In this document: positions 51,190 through 63,770 of the stretch, one piece after another
Layout of the letters: each line of letters starts with the position of its first letter
Position numbering within the stretch: the first letter of the stretch is position 1
Source of the DNA: Microvelia longipes
Taxonomy: Eukaryota; Arthropoda; Insecta; Hemiptera; Veliidae
Assembly (NCBI GenBank): GCA_018340805.1
Contig: JACMZG010001911.1
Coordinates: forward strand, 33,173,214-33,237,213
Direction: 5' to 3'
DNA: 64,000 nt
Made by a program: the position numbers and the translations under genes
Notes under the pieces: model-generated
Database searches by the model: none
What the model was told of the DNA's origin: nothing
The model's input: only the letters and a program-made list of their open reading frames with translations

Positions 51190-51365
51190 ACTTTTTAGCA
51201 CCCGTAAATTGTACATATTCCTGAAAATGGGAAGAAACCCCAATCTGATGATGAGATACACACATTTACAGACAGACATGTTTGTAAAAAGGACTTAGAA
51301 GATCTTAAAACGCCTGAACTTAAGGTTTCGGATATTTAGTGCTAACACAATACTTTTTCTATACC
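51190..51365 (-). repeat. Second reversed fragment of the 5S-associated repeat
   Basis: ACAGACAGACATGTTTGTAA and TAACACAATACTTTTTCTAT match the family. The fragment is shorter and more diverged than the one at 50890. Confidence 0.5.
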
Positions 51366-53999
51366 TAATACCTTAAGTATAAATAAGGAAACAATGGTTA
51401 ACAGTCTGCACAGCCTGTGAAGTCTCTTTACCTTGGTGAAGACTCTTTAGAGCCTAAACTATATGCTTCATTCTCAAGAGCCACAGAATTTAGAAACCAT
51501 AAAAGGTCTCGAATTGTCCTCTTTTGTTAAAGGCCCATCTTGTAGACTTAGCGAGTATACCATTATTTTTTATTTTATTGTATTTCTGAAACACTTAACG
51601 TTAAGCGCTCTATGTAATAAATCCATAAAAAAGGGAAATATTTTTTTTTAAAAATGAACTTTTAGATAGGAGAAAGCAAAACAGAAACCTAATATGTACT
51701 TAATTAAATTAGCAAAATTTTCTCTTAATTTTGTTTAATTTTCCCTTTTGTTAACATTAATTAACCTTAAAAAAAAGGAATGAAGAAATTTTCAATAGAA
51801 TTGTAAAATGGAGGTACAATTTGCTAATGGGAAGGGATTCATGAGAAGGGTTTGAGGAGAAAGAGGTTTTCCTAAGAGATGGTAAAACATTGCGGGGAGT
51901 TTTCTAAAGCTTTATGTCTCTACTGTATAAGGGAGATTTAGGGGAGATTTAAGCTTACAAACAGTATAATACATAACCGTGTCATTTAATTGGATTACAC
52001 ATTCAGGGCTACTCGGTCACCCGGGGCCAAAACAGAGAGCCCCTTGTGTAAGGGCTCTTAGAATTAAAATACATTTTATTAAAACTTGGGGTTTTTTAAA
52101 GCTTTTTTATATGCCCTTAAAGTAGTTGATTAATATAAATGTACTGCAGTAAATGTAGACGTGGTTTTCTTTTTAAAAAGTGTTGATGTTAAAAAAGTTT
52201 TTATTCGTTAAAATTAATTTAGTTCAGTTAATTAAAATAATGGTAATTTGAGTTATGAAAGCTTTTAGTTTTGCAATGAATTAAAATTTTAATAAATAGT
52301 TTATGTTAACTGACCTGATATCTTAGTTGTAATTTGGAGAGAGATGTGTAAAATACAGGCTTCCTCAAAATATGTAATGGGTCATGTTAATGGAGGGGTA
52401 TTAGAAGAGTACCTTCAAACCCCAATATGCCAATATTTCTACATGGCTTTGTAGAAATCCCATGTAAAAGGCATTTTAGAAAGCTAATGTAGAAGGCATT
52501 ATAGCAAATCGGTCATGTGTCATCCTGAAATAACCAATAAAATGTAGTAAGCAAAGCAATTTTTATACAATCAGGTTTTACATATGGGTGAAATAAAAAG
52601 TAGAAATTCATGGACGACTCTTAACGTATTTTCTGTATATATTTTGAGAGCTAATTTTAAATAATGAAAAAATTGTTGATTTATTCCATTTATTGATTAA
52701 CATATATTTGTTTAAACATAAATCGATTTAAAATGTTACATATTTATAACATAAGAACTGTTATGCTAAATCTAATACTCTCTTTGAAGCTATTAACAAA
52801 TATCTGACCTCATACTTCTTCGCTAACTTATTAATTATACCACTTGGTGAAAAGTCAACACGCTATGGTACTATATAGTAAGTCAATTATATGCATTTAA
52901 AATCATTTTAAATTCTTATCAAGATATTATTGTTATTTTTAAAAGTAAATAATAATTCCTTTGTTTGCCTTTGTTAAATTAAATACGTATTACTCTTTTA
53001 GAAACTGTTGGTAAATTATTAGCCATTAGCAAAGTTTTTTTAATAGTTTTTTTTGTGAAAGAGAAGTCACATTTTTTAAATAGTAGGTTCTAAATTGACA
53101 GATTATAAAAATTACGTATAATAATAGCTCAGTATTCGCAAAGTAAGTTTCAAAGTGTATTTTTTTAACCTAGTTGACTTAAAAATACTTATATAGTACT
53201 GGTATGTGTGATTTTGTTTCAAATTCGATTATTACCCAATAAAAAAATTGGAAACAAAATCACACATACTATATACTTTATGCTTTTTTTAAAATCACAA
53301 AAGTGACTTAGAGAAACTGGTAACCAAATTATAAGCTAAAGAATAAATGGAATTTAAAAATGATATCATGTTAGTTTAAAATAATAAGAAAAGAAGTATA
53401 GTTAAGAAAAGAAGTTTAGAAATATCATAGTTATAAATTATTAATTTTTAATTTGTGTACTTAAAATTAAAATATTTTAGTAACGATATGCTAGTAATTT
53501 AAAAATCTTTCTCATGTTACAGATAGGACATTTTTTATTTTATTAAAAAATGAGAAATTCACCAAAATATTAAACCTAAATCTTTTTAACGCTGTACCAA
53601 TGCGGGTAGCCCAAACCTATTTTATGTGGTTTCCGCCATCAATGTTTGGGTTAAAGCGAAATTAATAGGGAACGGAGCTTGAATACTGTATTTCTGAAAA
53701 CCACAACCCCTACGCCTCAATGAGTTTGACTTGCTAAAAAACTAATTGGTCTATTCAGTGACAAATGTATAATTAGACACTTTTTGATTTTGAAATCTTC
53801 ATTCATTTCCAAAAGGAAATTATTTGGTGGAATTCATGACAGTTTGTTTTTAAAGCTATCAATTATAAGGGTTTGGCTCAGCTTTGTAAGTACTGACATC
53901 AAGTTGGCTTTATGTAGCTTTTTAAAACTAATCTATATTACGGGTAATTGACAATACTTTAAATAAATTGAAACATCCTGACCGGTTTACAAGATCTAT
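51366..53999. other. Unassigned AT-rich DNA with one strong hairpin
   Basis: A hairpin at about 53192-53275 pairs ATGTGTGATTTTGTTTC with its exact complement. A small palindrome, GAGCCCCTTGTGTAAGGGCTC, lies near 52040. No gene is recognised. Confidence 0.35.
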
Positions 54000-54130
54000 A
54001 AAGGATCTAAGTATATTAAGTTTCTAAGTATATTGCCTGGTTGGATGACCGCTGGCAATGAAACAAATGTATTTACTATCTGAGGACGAGCGTAGCGAAT
54101 CCGATGTGTTGAGGAAAAGTTCTGTACTTA
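54000..54130 (+). repeat. 5S-rRNA-like interspersed repeat (core and tail)
   Basis: GGTTGGATGACCGCTGGCAA is the core and GAGGACGAGCGTAGCGAATC plus GAGGAAAAGTTCTG is the tail. Confidence 0.6.
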
Positions 54131-55182
54131 ATACTGAAGCAGATTGACTATTATTACAGTTGATTTAGTTAAATCAACAAAAGTAGAACGTAAATATTTA
54201 ATTGATGGTCTATTGAAGTAGTAGAAATTAAACATTTGTCTCTCTATTTGAACCTGCATTGGTTTGAAGCGAATCTGAGGTAGACCAGCTACATCGTGGG
54301 TTTAGTATATTGACATTCTCTAAGGGTAAACAGATGAGCAATGAAACGTCGCACAGTGATGTATTGTAGGAATTGGACAAAACACCCTCCAACCACTTGA
54401 ATATCTGCTATGAAATTAAATCATTGTGCAATTGACAGTCAGTCTCCTTTTAGCTTTTAACTTAACATTTAATTTGTATTATTTGCTTTGATGAAATTAT
54501 ATTATTTTTTGCATTTATGACTTTAATTAAATTAATACGAGCCTCCTGTTCTCTTGGTCTGGCTTTATAAAGTTTGGGTCTTATTTAGACATTTTTTCAA
54601 TTGTCAAGCGCTCAGCTGAATCATACGATTAGTTTTTCATACTTAAATAAATCACTATTAGGAAGAGAACGACTTTAATACGACAATTCTACAAATATTA
54701 ATTTAATAATGGAATTCTAGAAAAAAGACGTTTCTCTTTTAAGAAACATTAATAAATACAATATTTTATGTCTAAGGCACTCTTCATTAAATTTGTTAAG
54801 TGCTATTACATTTTTCTATTTCTTGCAAAATGTTGTTTAAAAAAATATTTTAATACTGATGATCGATGAGGTATTTTAAAATAAAATTAGGATAACTTGT
54901 GCGTGTTAGTTATAATGTATGTGTGTGTTATAAACTATATTAGTGAAAATTACGGTGTAATCATATTAAGTACCTACTTTTTAAAGTTTTCCCACCTACT
55001 TCCTAAACCTAAGCCAGATGATTTTAGTTATAATGTATTACTGATTACCTGATGATTAGCACTAATATTTAACACATTTTTAAAATAAAAATAAAAGAAA
55101 GTAAAGTTTTTGAATGAAAAAAAAATATTAATAATTATAAACTGTGGCAGGAAAAGAAGACATATCTTATAAAATATTGTTT
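54131..55182. other. No recognisable feature
   Basis: AT-rich DNA. A short reverse-strand open frame near 55030-55240 overlaps a transposon end and is not a gene. Confidence 0.3.
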
Positions 55183-55775
55183 TTTTAAGGTAGTACGTAA
55201 TTGAGCACTTTATTGGACCGTTTTTAGGATGAGAAGCCAATCATTATTGTACTAGGAGGTTATTTAGTACTTTTCACCTCCGAGGACAATAATGAATGTA
55301 AAAAAACTCCTAGGACGTAAAAGTAATTCATATATTGCCGCCATTACTGTAATGTAGCGTGTTCAAAAAAACAATCTGTGTTAAACCCTCATGTGGTTTA
55401 TTTAAAAACATTCATTTTGTTTCTGTTTTTGTTCGTAGACTAATTTTTTATTCGTTTTTAAAAGGTGTTTTAATTGACAATTTGTCTGTGTTTATTTGTA
55501 AAGCTTTTACATTTTTGAGTAAAAGTGTGAAGCTATGGATGAATTCAATGACGACGATAATATGGAGTTAATTGGACGTTTGTTTTTTTTTTTCAATTAA
55601 GTATATAGCGCAATTTATTTAATGAGTGCTACCTCAAAAAAAATAGTGTATGCCATTCGGCTGAGAATGTCTTTATGTCTTGGCAATTTTTCCCGACTCG
55701 CTTCGCTCGTCGGTAAAGCTAATTGCCGTGACATAAAGACACACTTCTCAGCCTTATGGCATAAATAACTATTTT
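55183..55775 (+). mobile_element. Hairpin-tailed nonautonomous transposon, copy 3 (full length)
   Basis: Closely matches copy 1 at 9371-9957 from AGGTAGTACGTAATTGAGCA to the terminal hairpin at about 55649-55765. The conserved ATG is at 55535 and opens MDEFNDDDNMELIGRLF. The high similarity over nearly 600 bases, 46 kb apart, suggests recent activity. Confidence 0.7.
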
Positions 55776-55911
55776 AAAGTAAAATTAGAGTTTTTCAAAA
55801 AAAAATGTATGTACTTAAAAATTAAAGAAAAAATATATCTGCTTTAGAAAACATTTAGTTTTGAATGTATAGAAAAATAAGAATACTTAAGTATAATAGT
55901 TATTTTTAAAT

Positions 55912-56325
55912 TTAGTTTCCCAGAATATGTCTCAGCTTAATTGCTTGTAGAGTAAAATAATAATCCACTCCATTGATTGTGGATTCATTTATATTGTAAA
56001 GTAAGTCTGTAAGGTTTTCTGAGCGTGAAGGTAAGATGTATTTCTGTCTGAGGGCGTTTGCCGCTGAGCATTCAAAAAAAAGTGGTTAAGTGAGTCTGTG
56101 CCAGCTGTGCAGATTGGACATAATTCATTTCCTCTGAAAATATACTGGCAGTTAAATAAATACACTTTAGCTAAACTAGAACAAGAGAGTCTTAACTGAG
56201 CAATAATTCTGATCTTATGAATGATGCTTCTTACGTGGAGGTAGGGTTCACCTAATGAACAAAAGAGAGAAAGCTTTCTGAATATTCTGAATATGAAGTA
56301 TTTAGGGCTAATAAGTATTCTGTGT
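55912..56325 (-). pseudogene. LINE ORF2 C-terminal remnant
   Basis: The minus-strand frame reads KIRIIAQLRLSCSSLAKVY, FRGNELCPICTAGTDSLNHF and, after a frameshift in a T run near 56075, ECSAANALRQKY, ending with a stop at 55912-55914. C-x2-C followed by H-x4-C matches the cysteine-histidine motif at the C-terminus of many LINE ORF2 proteins. The rest of the element is absent. It lies between two unrelated repeats. Confidence 0.55.
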
Positions 56326-56429
56326 CCAAGCTACATAAGTGGTTCTCGAAGGACTCTAAAAGATTTTTTATATTTTTGCTAAAAAGGTCAGAATCAAGGG
56401 TAATTAAAACTTGATTATAGAGATATATA

Positions 56430-56600
56430 CTAGAGGGAGCATAGCCTATATCTCATTACTTGAAGAATCCTGAAACATAATTTTGGTACTCTCAGGGGCT
56501 CTGTGTAATCTCATTGAAACCTCTTCTAAGAGAATGTTGTAATGAATCAATTGTTTTCAGCTTCCTGCACATTGTTTATGTTTTGATTTATATTTTTAGC
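56430..56600 (-). repeat. Interspersed repeat, reverse copy of 20105-20290
   Basis: TCTCAGGGGCTCTGTGTAAT, TCATTGAAACCTCTT and GCTTCCTGCACATTGTTT are the complement of the earlier copy with scattered changes. Confidence 0.6.
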
Positions 56601-57598
56601 GTTCTACTTTATAGGTTACTGAAATTTTGTTCTGTTAAATAGCTTATACTAATAGACGAAGATGGCCAGGTTACTTTTCGATGTTTTAAAATTCAATCAA
56701 CAAGGCCTCTCTAGTAATAGTATCTCTATGGTTCTGAAGACATCTTTTTGCTAATACATATATATAGAATAGGGCACAATATGCGTTCATTATTTCATAC
56801 ACCTTATTGATAGTAGGTTTACTTATACAGGTTGGACCTATAGTCTCCCCTCTTTATAAGTTTTGAACCGCCAGACGTAAATTTATGAAACTTTAATGAC
56901 TTTTTTGCGGAATAGGAAATTCTTTTTAGTGGTAAAGTTAACTTCGGGTGTCTTATCGAACACCTACTTTTGCGAAAATATATAAAGAAACAAACAGGAT
57001 AGTACACTGTTATTGGGGTTTTTAGGTTCCAGGGACGATTACAATGCATTTTGCGCGTTGCATATTTTTTTATTCCCCCAAAACTGCAGTTTTGGGGGAA
57101 TAAGTGTCTGAAATGAAAAAAATTGACATTTTGATTCAAAATTAAAGCTTAGGTATTGACATTAGAAAGAATTTACACAGAATTAAAATACCATCGTTTT
57201 GATTTAAGAACATAAATCATACATTACATTTTTAGTTTTTAACAAAAGTAGGGGTTACTATTTTCCCTAAATTTAGCAGCATTAGTGACTATAAAGATTT
57301 TAAAATGAGAGTAAGGTAATGATTGATTTGTGTTATTAAGCCAAATATAAGGCACTTTTACTCGTGGCAATTTTTTTCTAGGAATACTTCAGATTCAATT
57401 TTGAGTTAATGTATCCACACTTTACAGCTTAGGTACTTAATTATATATATAATATTATATAATTATATATTATATATATATATACGAGTATTAGGCACTT
57501 AATTTCGCTAAAATAGCAGTTTTAGACAAAAACACGCATAACTTTTCATCCATGGAATATGAGCCCTACCAAATGAAAGTTTACCTACCAATCAACTT
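56601..57598. other. Unassigned; perfect 34-bp palindrome and a (TA)n run
   Basis: 57070-57103 is an exact palindrome with half-site TTATTCCCCCAAAACTG. A TA-rich array lies at 57442-57483. No gene is seen. Confidence 0.4.
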
Positions 57599-58280
57599 TT
57601 TACTTTTCCTCATTTATATTGTAGGCATAACAGGTGTATTAGCTATTGAGTTAGCAAAAAAAACCGAAACCGGGATGTTACCGGAATAGTCCGTTTCAGG
57701 TGTTTTTAAGGCCTCCTAAGTAGTTTTTACTAAGTTGTCTGTCTGTATGTGTGTCTGTGATCATCGTAGCTCCCAGTGTATTTATGGTAGAGAGTTCAAA
57801 CTTATAAATATCAGGGTAGTTTTGCTATCCGGAAAATATTTTTTATGACGTAATTAACCTGCAATAATGATCCGCGAAAATTTTGGAAAACGCGGAAAAA
57901 TGGTGCGATCGGATTGAGATTCAGCACGCACATGTAGCATTGTATAAGGCTAACGTCTGTATCAAGTTTTATCTCATTATCAGCATTAGTTCCATTTTTA
58001 TCGAAGGGTTTGTTGAACAGAATCGAATCTAATTTAGTTGAAATTTGGTTCAAAAGTATACCTTTACATAAATTATAAGTACATTAAGTTTCGTTTCAAT
58101 ACAAGTACATCTTTAATTTTTGTTAGATTATAAAAGTCAAGATGCATCAAGCGTGGTCAGTGCATAGATGGGTGACAACTTAGTGGGGAGTTACATAGAT
58201 TTTTAAGAAGTGAGTCCGAAGTAGGGAGGATGAGCCTAGCGAATCCGATGTGATGAGGAAAAGTTCCGAGGTACCCGTAA
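57599..58280 (+). repeat. 5S-rRNA-like interspersed repeat, best full-length copy
   Basis: It starts near ACTTTTCCTCATTTAT (57601) and ends near GATGAGGAAAAGTTCCGAGG. The ends therefore carry an 11-bp inverted repeat, ACTTTTCCTCA / TGAGGAAAAGT. In order it contains CCGAAACCGGGATG, AAGTTGTCTGTCTGTATGTG, AAGGCTAACGTCTGTATCAA, AGATTATAAAAGTC, the 5S-like core AAGCGTGGTCAGTGCATAGA plus TGGGTGACAAC, and the tail GAGCCTAGCGAATCCGATGT. No coding sequence. The 5S-like core lies near the 3' side. Confidence 0.7.
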
Positions 58281-59160
58281 CCGATTTTTTTTGCAAAATC
58301 CAGTGCTGCATGCGATACCCGAAGTTAGGATCACCACCGTAAATAAGTTCTACATACATAAAAAAGTATCTGAAGTATCATTAATTTTTATCTAATGGTT
58401 CAAAATTTAAGAGGAGAGGGGTATTTTTGGATCATCCTGTATAGTGATGCATAGTGCGATTTCAATCCTACAAACATTGTGTTATATATTACACCATACG
58501 GAAATATAATAATATTATTTATTGTCTATTGAATTAAATTACATAACATTTCTCTATGCAACGTAACAACATAGATAGCAATAGATTAAATTCTCCCCTT
58601 GAAATTATCCAGGTTCAATAGATCAAGACCTAACGCAGTTCCATCTAGATTTTCAATATATCCGATGATATAGCTCTAAAACTGTTTGAATATATTATGT
58701 GTCATTCACAGAGATATTTGAAACTTAATGTTTTGCGGTTTTGTATAATTCAAGTATCAAACACGAGTTTCTATACTTAGTCAAATCTAAATTGTTACAA
58801 TTTATTTTAAAGATAATCAGTTTATTTGAACGAAATTTTATATAATTTAGATTGGTACTAACTGATAAGCAAGATATATCTGATACGTTGTTTACAAAAT
58901 TAGTAATACATATATCAGAACAATTTAATAAATATTTACGCCCCTTTCTCCTATATTAAATGGAAATGCATAATAATGGCAAAATATGTGACGCATGAAT
59001 TATTAAAATTTCAATAATTTATGGAAAACATATTTTTTACTGAAAATTACTTTTAATGATAGTTTAAAGTGTTCTCAGCCTAAGTAGACTTTAATCTCAT
59101 CAATAGTTTGCATAGTTTTGGAAAATAAATTCTAAGTGCAGGTTTCATGTTGTTTGTCAG
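58281..59160. other. Unassigned AT-rich DNA
   Basis: 58420-58445 has GGATCATCCTGTATA, related to the fragment at 28035. No gene is recognised. Confidence 0.3.
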
Positions 59161-59226
59161 AAATTATGCAGACAACCTCAGTTCTATATGTAACTTGTTT
59201 TATCCTTACAATTGGTCTACCTTCGT
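59161..59226 (+). CDS. Possible signal-peptide exon
   Basis: A GTTGTTTGTCAG acceptor precedes 59161. An ATG at 59166 opens MQTTSVLYVTCFILTIGLPS, which looks like a secretion signal. A GTAAAT donor-like site follows at 59227 (phase 1). Read through, the frame stops after three more codons. A 34-nt candidate exon at 63149-63182 would fit this phase without a stop. Support is splice motifs and hydrophobicity only. Confidence 0.3.
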
Positions 59227-59739
59227 GTAAATATTAATAATTAGTTTACGATGTTTCGTCGAAATCTAACTTGTAATGCGTTATGCGTTGCATCAAGAAG
59301 TCATGTAGGAAAATTGATCAAATTAAAATATTTACATTTCTTGATTTCTACATATTATTAAGACCACTGAAGCGAGACTGAAACCTTGATTTGGGGTTTT
59401 TGGATGAACACAATACTTTTCCTTCTATTTACAGCTTTCAAAATCTGTTTTGAAAGAGGATAACTTTGCTTAATAAACATCATTTGTGTAAATTTAAGTA
59501 TTTTAGAAATGATACTAAGAGTGGTTCAAAGGCTAAGAAATTTTTCAAAGGAGATAATTACTCTGGAGTTTGTGGATGTAATGGTATTCTAATATATTAG
59601 TCCCTTGAACTATATGAGTCTTGTAGTATAAAGCCTTTATATTACTGCTACTCTATGAGAATCTAGATCTGTAGGTTTCACATCAACTTTGATGCCAAAC
59701 CAAGCTTTTATATATCTAGATATATTACTTTTCCTCATC

Positions 59740-60160
59740 TACTGTTGTAGCTTTATAAAAAAAGTACTTAATAAGTATGTTTGTCTATAAAATTTCGAAA
59801 TTAAGAATTTACCCGAATTATTAGTTTTGAGTGTTTTCATACTTGATAAGTTGTTTTAACTATCTTATACGTTAGTGTATGTATGTTTGTTCGTAACTAG
59901 GTATGATTATTATCATTATAGAGTCTAGCGTGCTTATTGTAGTGTTGAAACTCGACGCCTAAGCTTTGTTTATTATGTTAGGGTTAAATACGCCAAATTA
60001 ATTCCATGGGATTACCTGATGAAATAAATATAAATAACCGTTATAATTGACTAAGATCGAGTACGGGGTGCGTTGGAACTTATCCTCGCCTTATCGGTTT
60101 CGCTACTTTCATCCTCATTACTTCGCTCTCACTTATATGATAAGTGCATTTATATATAAT
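59740..60160. repeat. Fragments of the 5S-associated repeat in both orientations
   Basis: 59740-59950 (plus) has TTACTTTTCCTCATCTACTG and AAGTTGTTTTAACTATC, a diverged 5' part. 60068-60160 (minus) matches the tail: reversed, it reads ATGAGGATGAAAGTAGCGAA and GCGAGGATAAGTTCCAAC. Confidence 0.45.
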
Positions 60161-60534
60161 TTTTGCAGTATTTATAATGTTATATATTTTTTCGTACTTA
60201 TATTATGATATTCGTATGCATGTTATTCTATAAAAAAATTAAAGTAATACTGATATTGGGATATAGCACATTTGATGGATTAGTGGAGGACTACATGCGT
60301 GCTTTATTGCATATTAACACTATCATATTTCCTTGATTTTTATAAATTTTTGAATTTCATAAAAATTCCGTTATTGATGACGGCTGATGGTGTAATAAAA
60401 TTATTTTGCGGGTTTTGTTCATAAATACTGTGGGAGCTACGGTAATAACGGTGTCCGGAAAAAAGTACTAAGGAAAAAATGACACGAAAAAAGTACCCGG
60501 AAAAAAATCACACGCTGTATCTGGGAACGAGATA

Positions 60535-60590
60535 CAGCCGTTTCATTCTCAGCGGTCACCCATACAGCACTGACCACTTTTGTTTGTTTA
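60535..60590 (-). repeat. 5S-rRNA-like core, reversed
   Basis: Reversed, it reads AGTGGTCAGTGCTGTATGGG then TGACCGCTGAGAATGA, matching the family core. Confidence 0.55.
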
Positions 60591-60923
60591 TTGTGTTCGC
60601 AAAGATCTGAAACCGGGATGTCACCGGTATTATATGATTCTACTTTATAATAGTTTCTATTGCAACCATTGTTTAAAATTCAAAACTGCAGTAATTGTTT
60701 TTTAGCCTATAGTGTGCATAATTGAACTTACTCAAATGATATGTTCATACAATTATTTTTAAACTTCGTTTGAATCCTCACACAATTTTATGTAAGTTGA
60801 TTTATCTTATGCTTATTAATGTTATTGCTTATTTAACCATTTACATCTGTTATTTTTATAAGTTTGGTTTTTATATTTGGTAATAGTAAGATTACAAACT
60901 CTTTCGTTTTTTGTCAATTTCAG

Positions 60924-61146
60924 GAACTGACGAAGCTCAGGATCCCTGGGCGAAGCTCAAGAACTGACGAAGCTCAGGAACTGTCGAAGCTCAGGATCCC
61001 TGGGCGAAGCTCAGGAATTGACGAAGCTTAGGATCCCTGGGCAAAGCTCAGGATCCCTGGGCAAAGCTCAGGATCCCTGGGCTAAGCTCAAGAACTGACG
61101 AAGCTTAGGATCCCTGGGCGAAGCTCAGGATCCCTGGGCTAAAGCT
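60924..61146. repeat. Minisatellite of two alternating units, directly after a splice-acceptor motif
   Basis: Units AACTGACGAAGCTCAGG and ATCCCTGGGCGAAGCTCAGG alternate irregularly, about twelve in all. The sequence just before (CGTTTTTTGTCAATTTCAG) is a good acceptor. The plus frame from 60924 stays open for 35 codons, then stops, so coding use is doubtful. Confidence 0.85.
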
Positions 61147-63148
61147 TTTGGACATTTTTTTTAAATTTTAAAGGACTGAAGACTCCATTAATTATTTAAT
61201 TATTTTTTATTTATTTAAAGACACATTAGTATTATACAATGGTGACGAATACTAATAATATTATTTAATTATTTATACAATTCATTTGGTCAATTTATGC
61301 TTTAAACTATTAGTATGAGTGCTCTTTTCAGGTAAATAATGTCATTTGTATTGTTTTCGTTATAAGATTTATTTATTCTTATTTAACTTTCTTTTACTTA
61401 AAATAATTTTCTAATACCTTTAATTAATAAAATGTGAATTTATCTTTTTCAAAAACTTATATCTGTACCTGATATAATAAAATAAAAAATGTATTTGTCA
61501 AAATAAATTGCTTTTATCTATAGAAGGTAATGATGTACTATTTATCTGGGTTCTCTGTAGATGGTCTGTAGCAGTGTCTGTAACAGTCAGTATAAATTGA
61601 GGGAAGTGGAAGGAGAATGATTTCTTCAATCTAGAGAGATCTTAGGACAAGGGCCAAACTTATCATGTCTTAAAAAATCTCAAGAATCGCCTTCACCTTA
61701 TTGAAGACCCTTTAAAGGTTCTTCTTATTCTGGCTTGGAATCAGAAGATGGAAAAACTCTTGAGGCTATCTTGGCAATTTTCCATTTTCACTATAACTGA
61801 TTTAACATCACCTTTGGTCCTCATTTACTTTACATTAATTATCATCCCTTCTTTACTATCATATTTTTTATTTTACATCTTTCTCCTAAAACTTCTATTG
61901 ATGGAATGGTGAAAAATTAAGTATTACTGTGTTTATCCGGAAAATTTGAAGCCAATAATAATGAAAAATGAAAATAATAAAAATAATTTTAAGTCTATTA
62001 CCAATTTACTTAAAGTTTATTTCTTCTTGAAAATTAAATATTGTTAATATTTATTTTAAGTGTTAAACTAACGTTTAATAAATAACATAGAAGCGAATAT
62101 ATTTTGATTGTTCAAACTGGTATATGTGTATAACAATAATTTATTCTTAAGTGTACAAGATGTTAAGTATTATCATAAAATGTATTGTATATGTATTTGT
62201 AGATTCTTTTACATGCATTTGAAATTTTTTGAAGAATTTTATTAAGAAATTCTTGCCTAAATGATAAAATGCCCATTTTGGGGGGTCACCGCAGGCTCAT
62301 TGCGTTCTCAATTGTCTAAAATGGTGAAATATTTCTATTAATAATACTTTTATTAAAAAAATAAGTTCCTGGGATCTCAGATGCCGCAGTAATAGTGGAA
62401 ATTACTATCGTTTTATCCAATTTTATTTATAAATTTTACTTACTCGAGAATAAAATACACTGTGATGTTATGATTTATTGCATAAACTGCAAAATAATCA
62501 AAATTGTCTTGTATTTTTAAATTGCATTTGAAAAGAAATCGCTAATGACGAGAAACCCTGAGGTTAAGTACTCAAAGCCGGGGTTCCCAAGTTTGAACCA
62601 TAGCACCAGTGATATGATAATTTTTTTATTGTTGATTTTACAAATAAATCTGACGTTAAGGTTCTCAAGCCAAATTCTTTACTTTCCACTGAATATCTTT
62701 ATTATCAAACAAAGCCGGCTTCAAACCCTATAAAAGTCATCATCAGAAAAAAATGAACATAAAAAAGTTATGATATATTAAGTAAATTATAAAGTAAAAA
62801 GATAAATATTCTGGCTCGGAGGTCCGCAAGCCAAGCGAATTCCTTAAAAATGAACTACTATACAAAAAGAACTCAAATTTTTGCTAACTTAATTGTGAGA
62901 TAAAGGAAAGGAGATTTAAGTCTCATCTAGTAGGTTTTTTCATAGTTTAAGCTCTTTTCTGAGAATAGGTTGAACAAAGTTGACTCCCTTTGAAAGGCTG
63001 GCGCCTTAAGCAGCGGAAGCTATTTATAGATGTGGTGTCAAATTTTGTCAATATTTCTTTGGACAATAATATTATGTAAATAATAATTTTCTTTGTTTTA
63101 TTCAAAATATATATTTGTATTAACAGTTATATTTTAAATTTGTTTCAG
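61147..63148. other. Unassigned AT-rich DNA; fold-back arm fragment at 62808-62850
   Basis: AATATTCTGGCTCGGAGGTC and CCAAGCGAATTCCTT at 62808 match the end of the fold-back arm. Otherwise no gene or RNA is recognised. Confidence 0.35.
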
Positions 63149-63182
63149 GTAAATACATTACTATACTCATTCAGATTTCAAT
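63149..63182 (+). CDS. Possible 34-nt micro-exon
   Basis: An acceptor, AAATTTGTTTCAG, and a donor, GTAAGTTT, bracket 34 bases. In the phase left by the candidate exon at 59161-59226 it would read CKYITILIQIS. This is speculative. Confidence 0.2.
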
Positions 63183-63706
63183 GTAAGTTTAAATTTCATG
63201 AATATAATAAGTATTTCAATAAATTAATAACATTTCATTTAGGGGTTCATGATATAGACTTCAAAGACAAAAATTGTAGACATTTAATAGATTTGAATAA
63301 GTAGTGTATCACTCTGTCCAGCTTCCACTATTAGCGGACATATCTCAATAAGTCCAAGGATCTTAATAAAGGGTATGATACACTGAGTCAATTTGCCATA
63401 AGTGATATATAAAAAGTAATATATTTTTTAAACAATATTTTAATTTTTTAAGTAATATTCTTTTATTAAAATAAATTTAAATTCAAATAACTTTTTCAAT
63501 AATTTAAGGTAATGACAGTTTCATCATTTTTATGAAATATGCAAACTTACCCATTTATTACATAAATATTGGGGATCAGTTACAATCTGCATATAGGAAA
63601 ACACTCTCTGCTGTAAGATATTAGTCTTGTTCTGCAAAGAGGCTGTTGTTTTCTTATACTAATTTAAAGAAACATCTAGTCATCTATCTCAGTACTATTT
63701 TCATTT

Positions 63707-63770
<64 letters not shown>

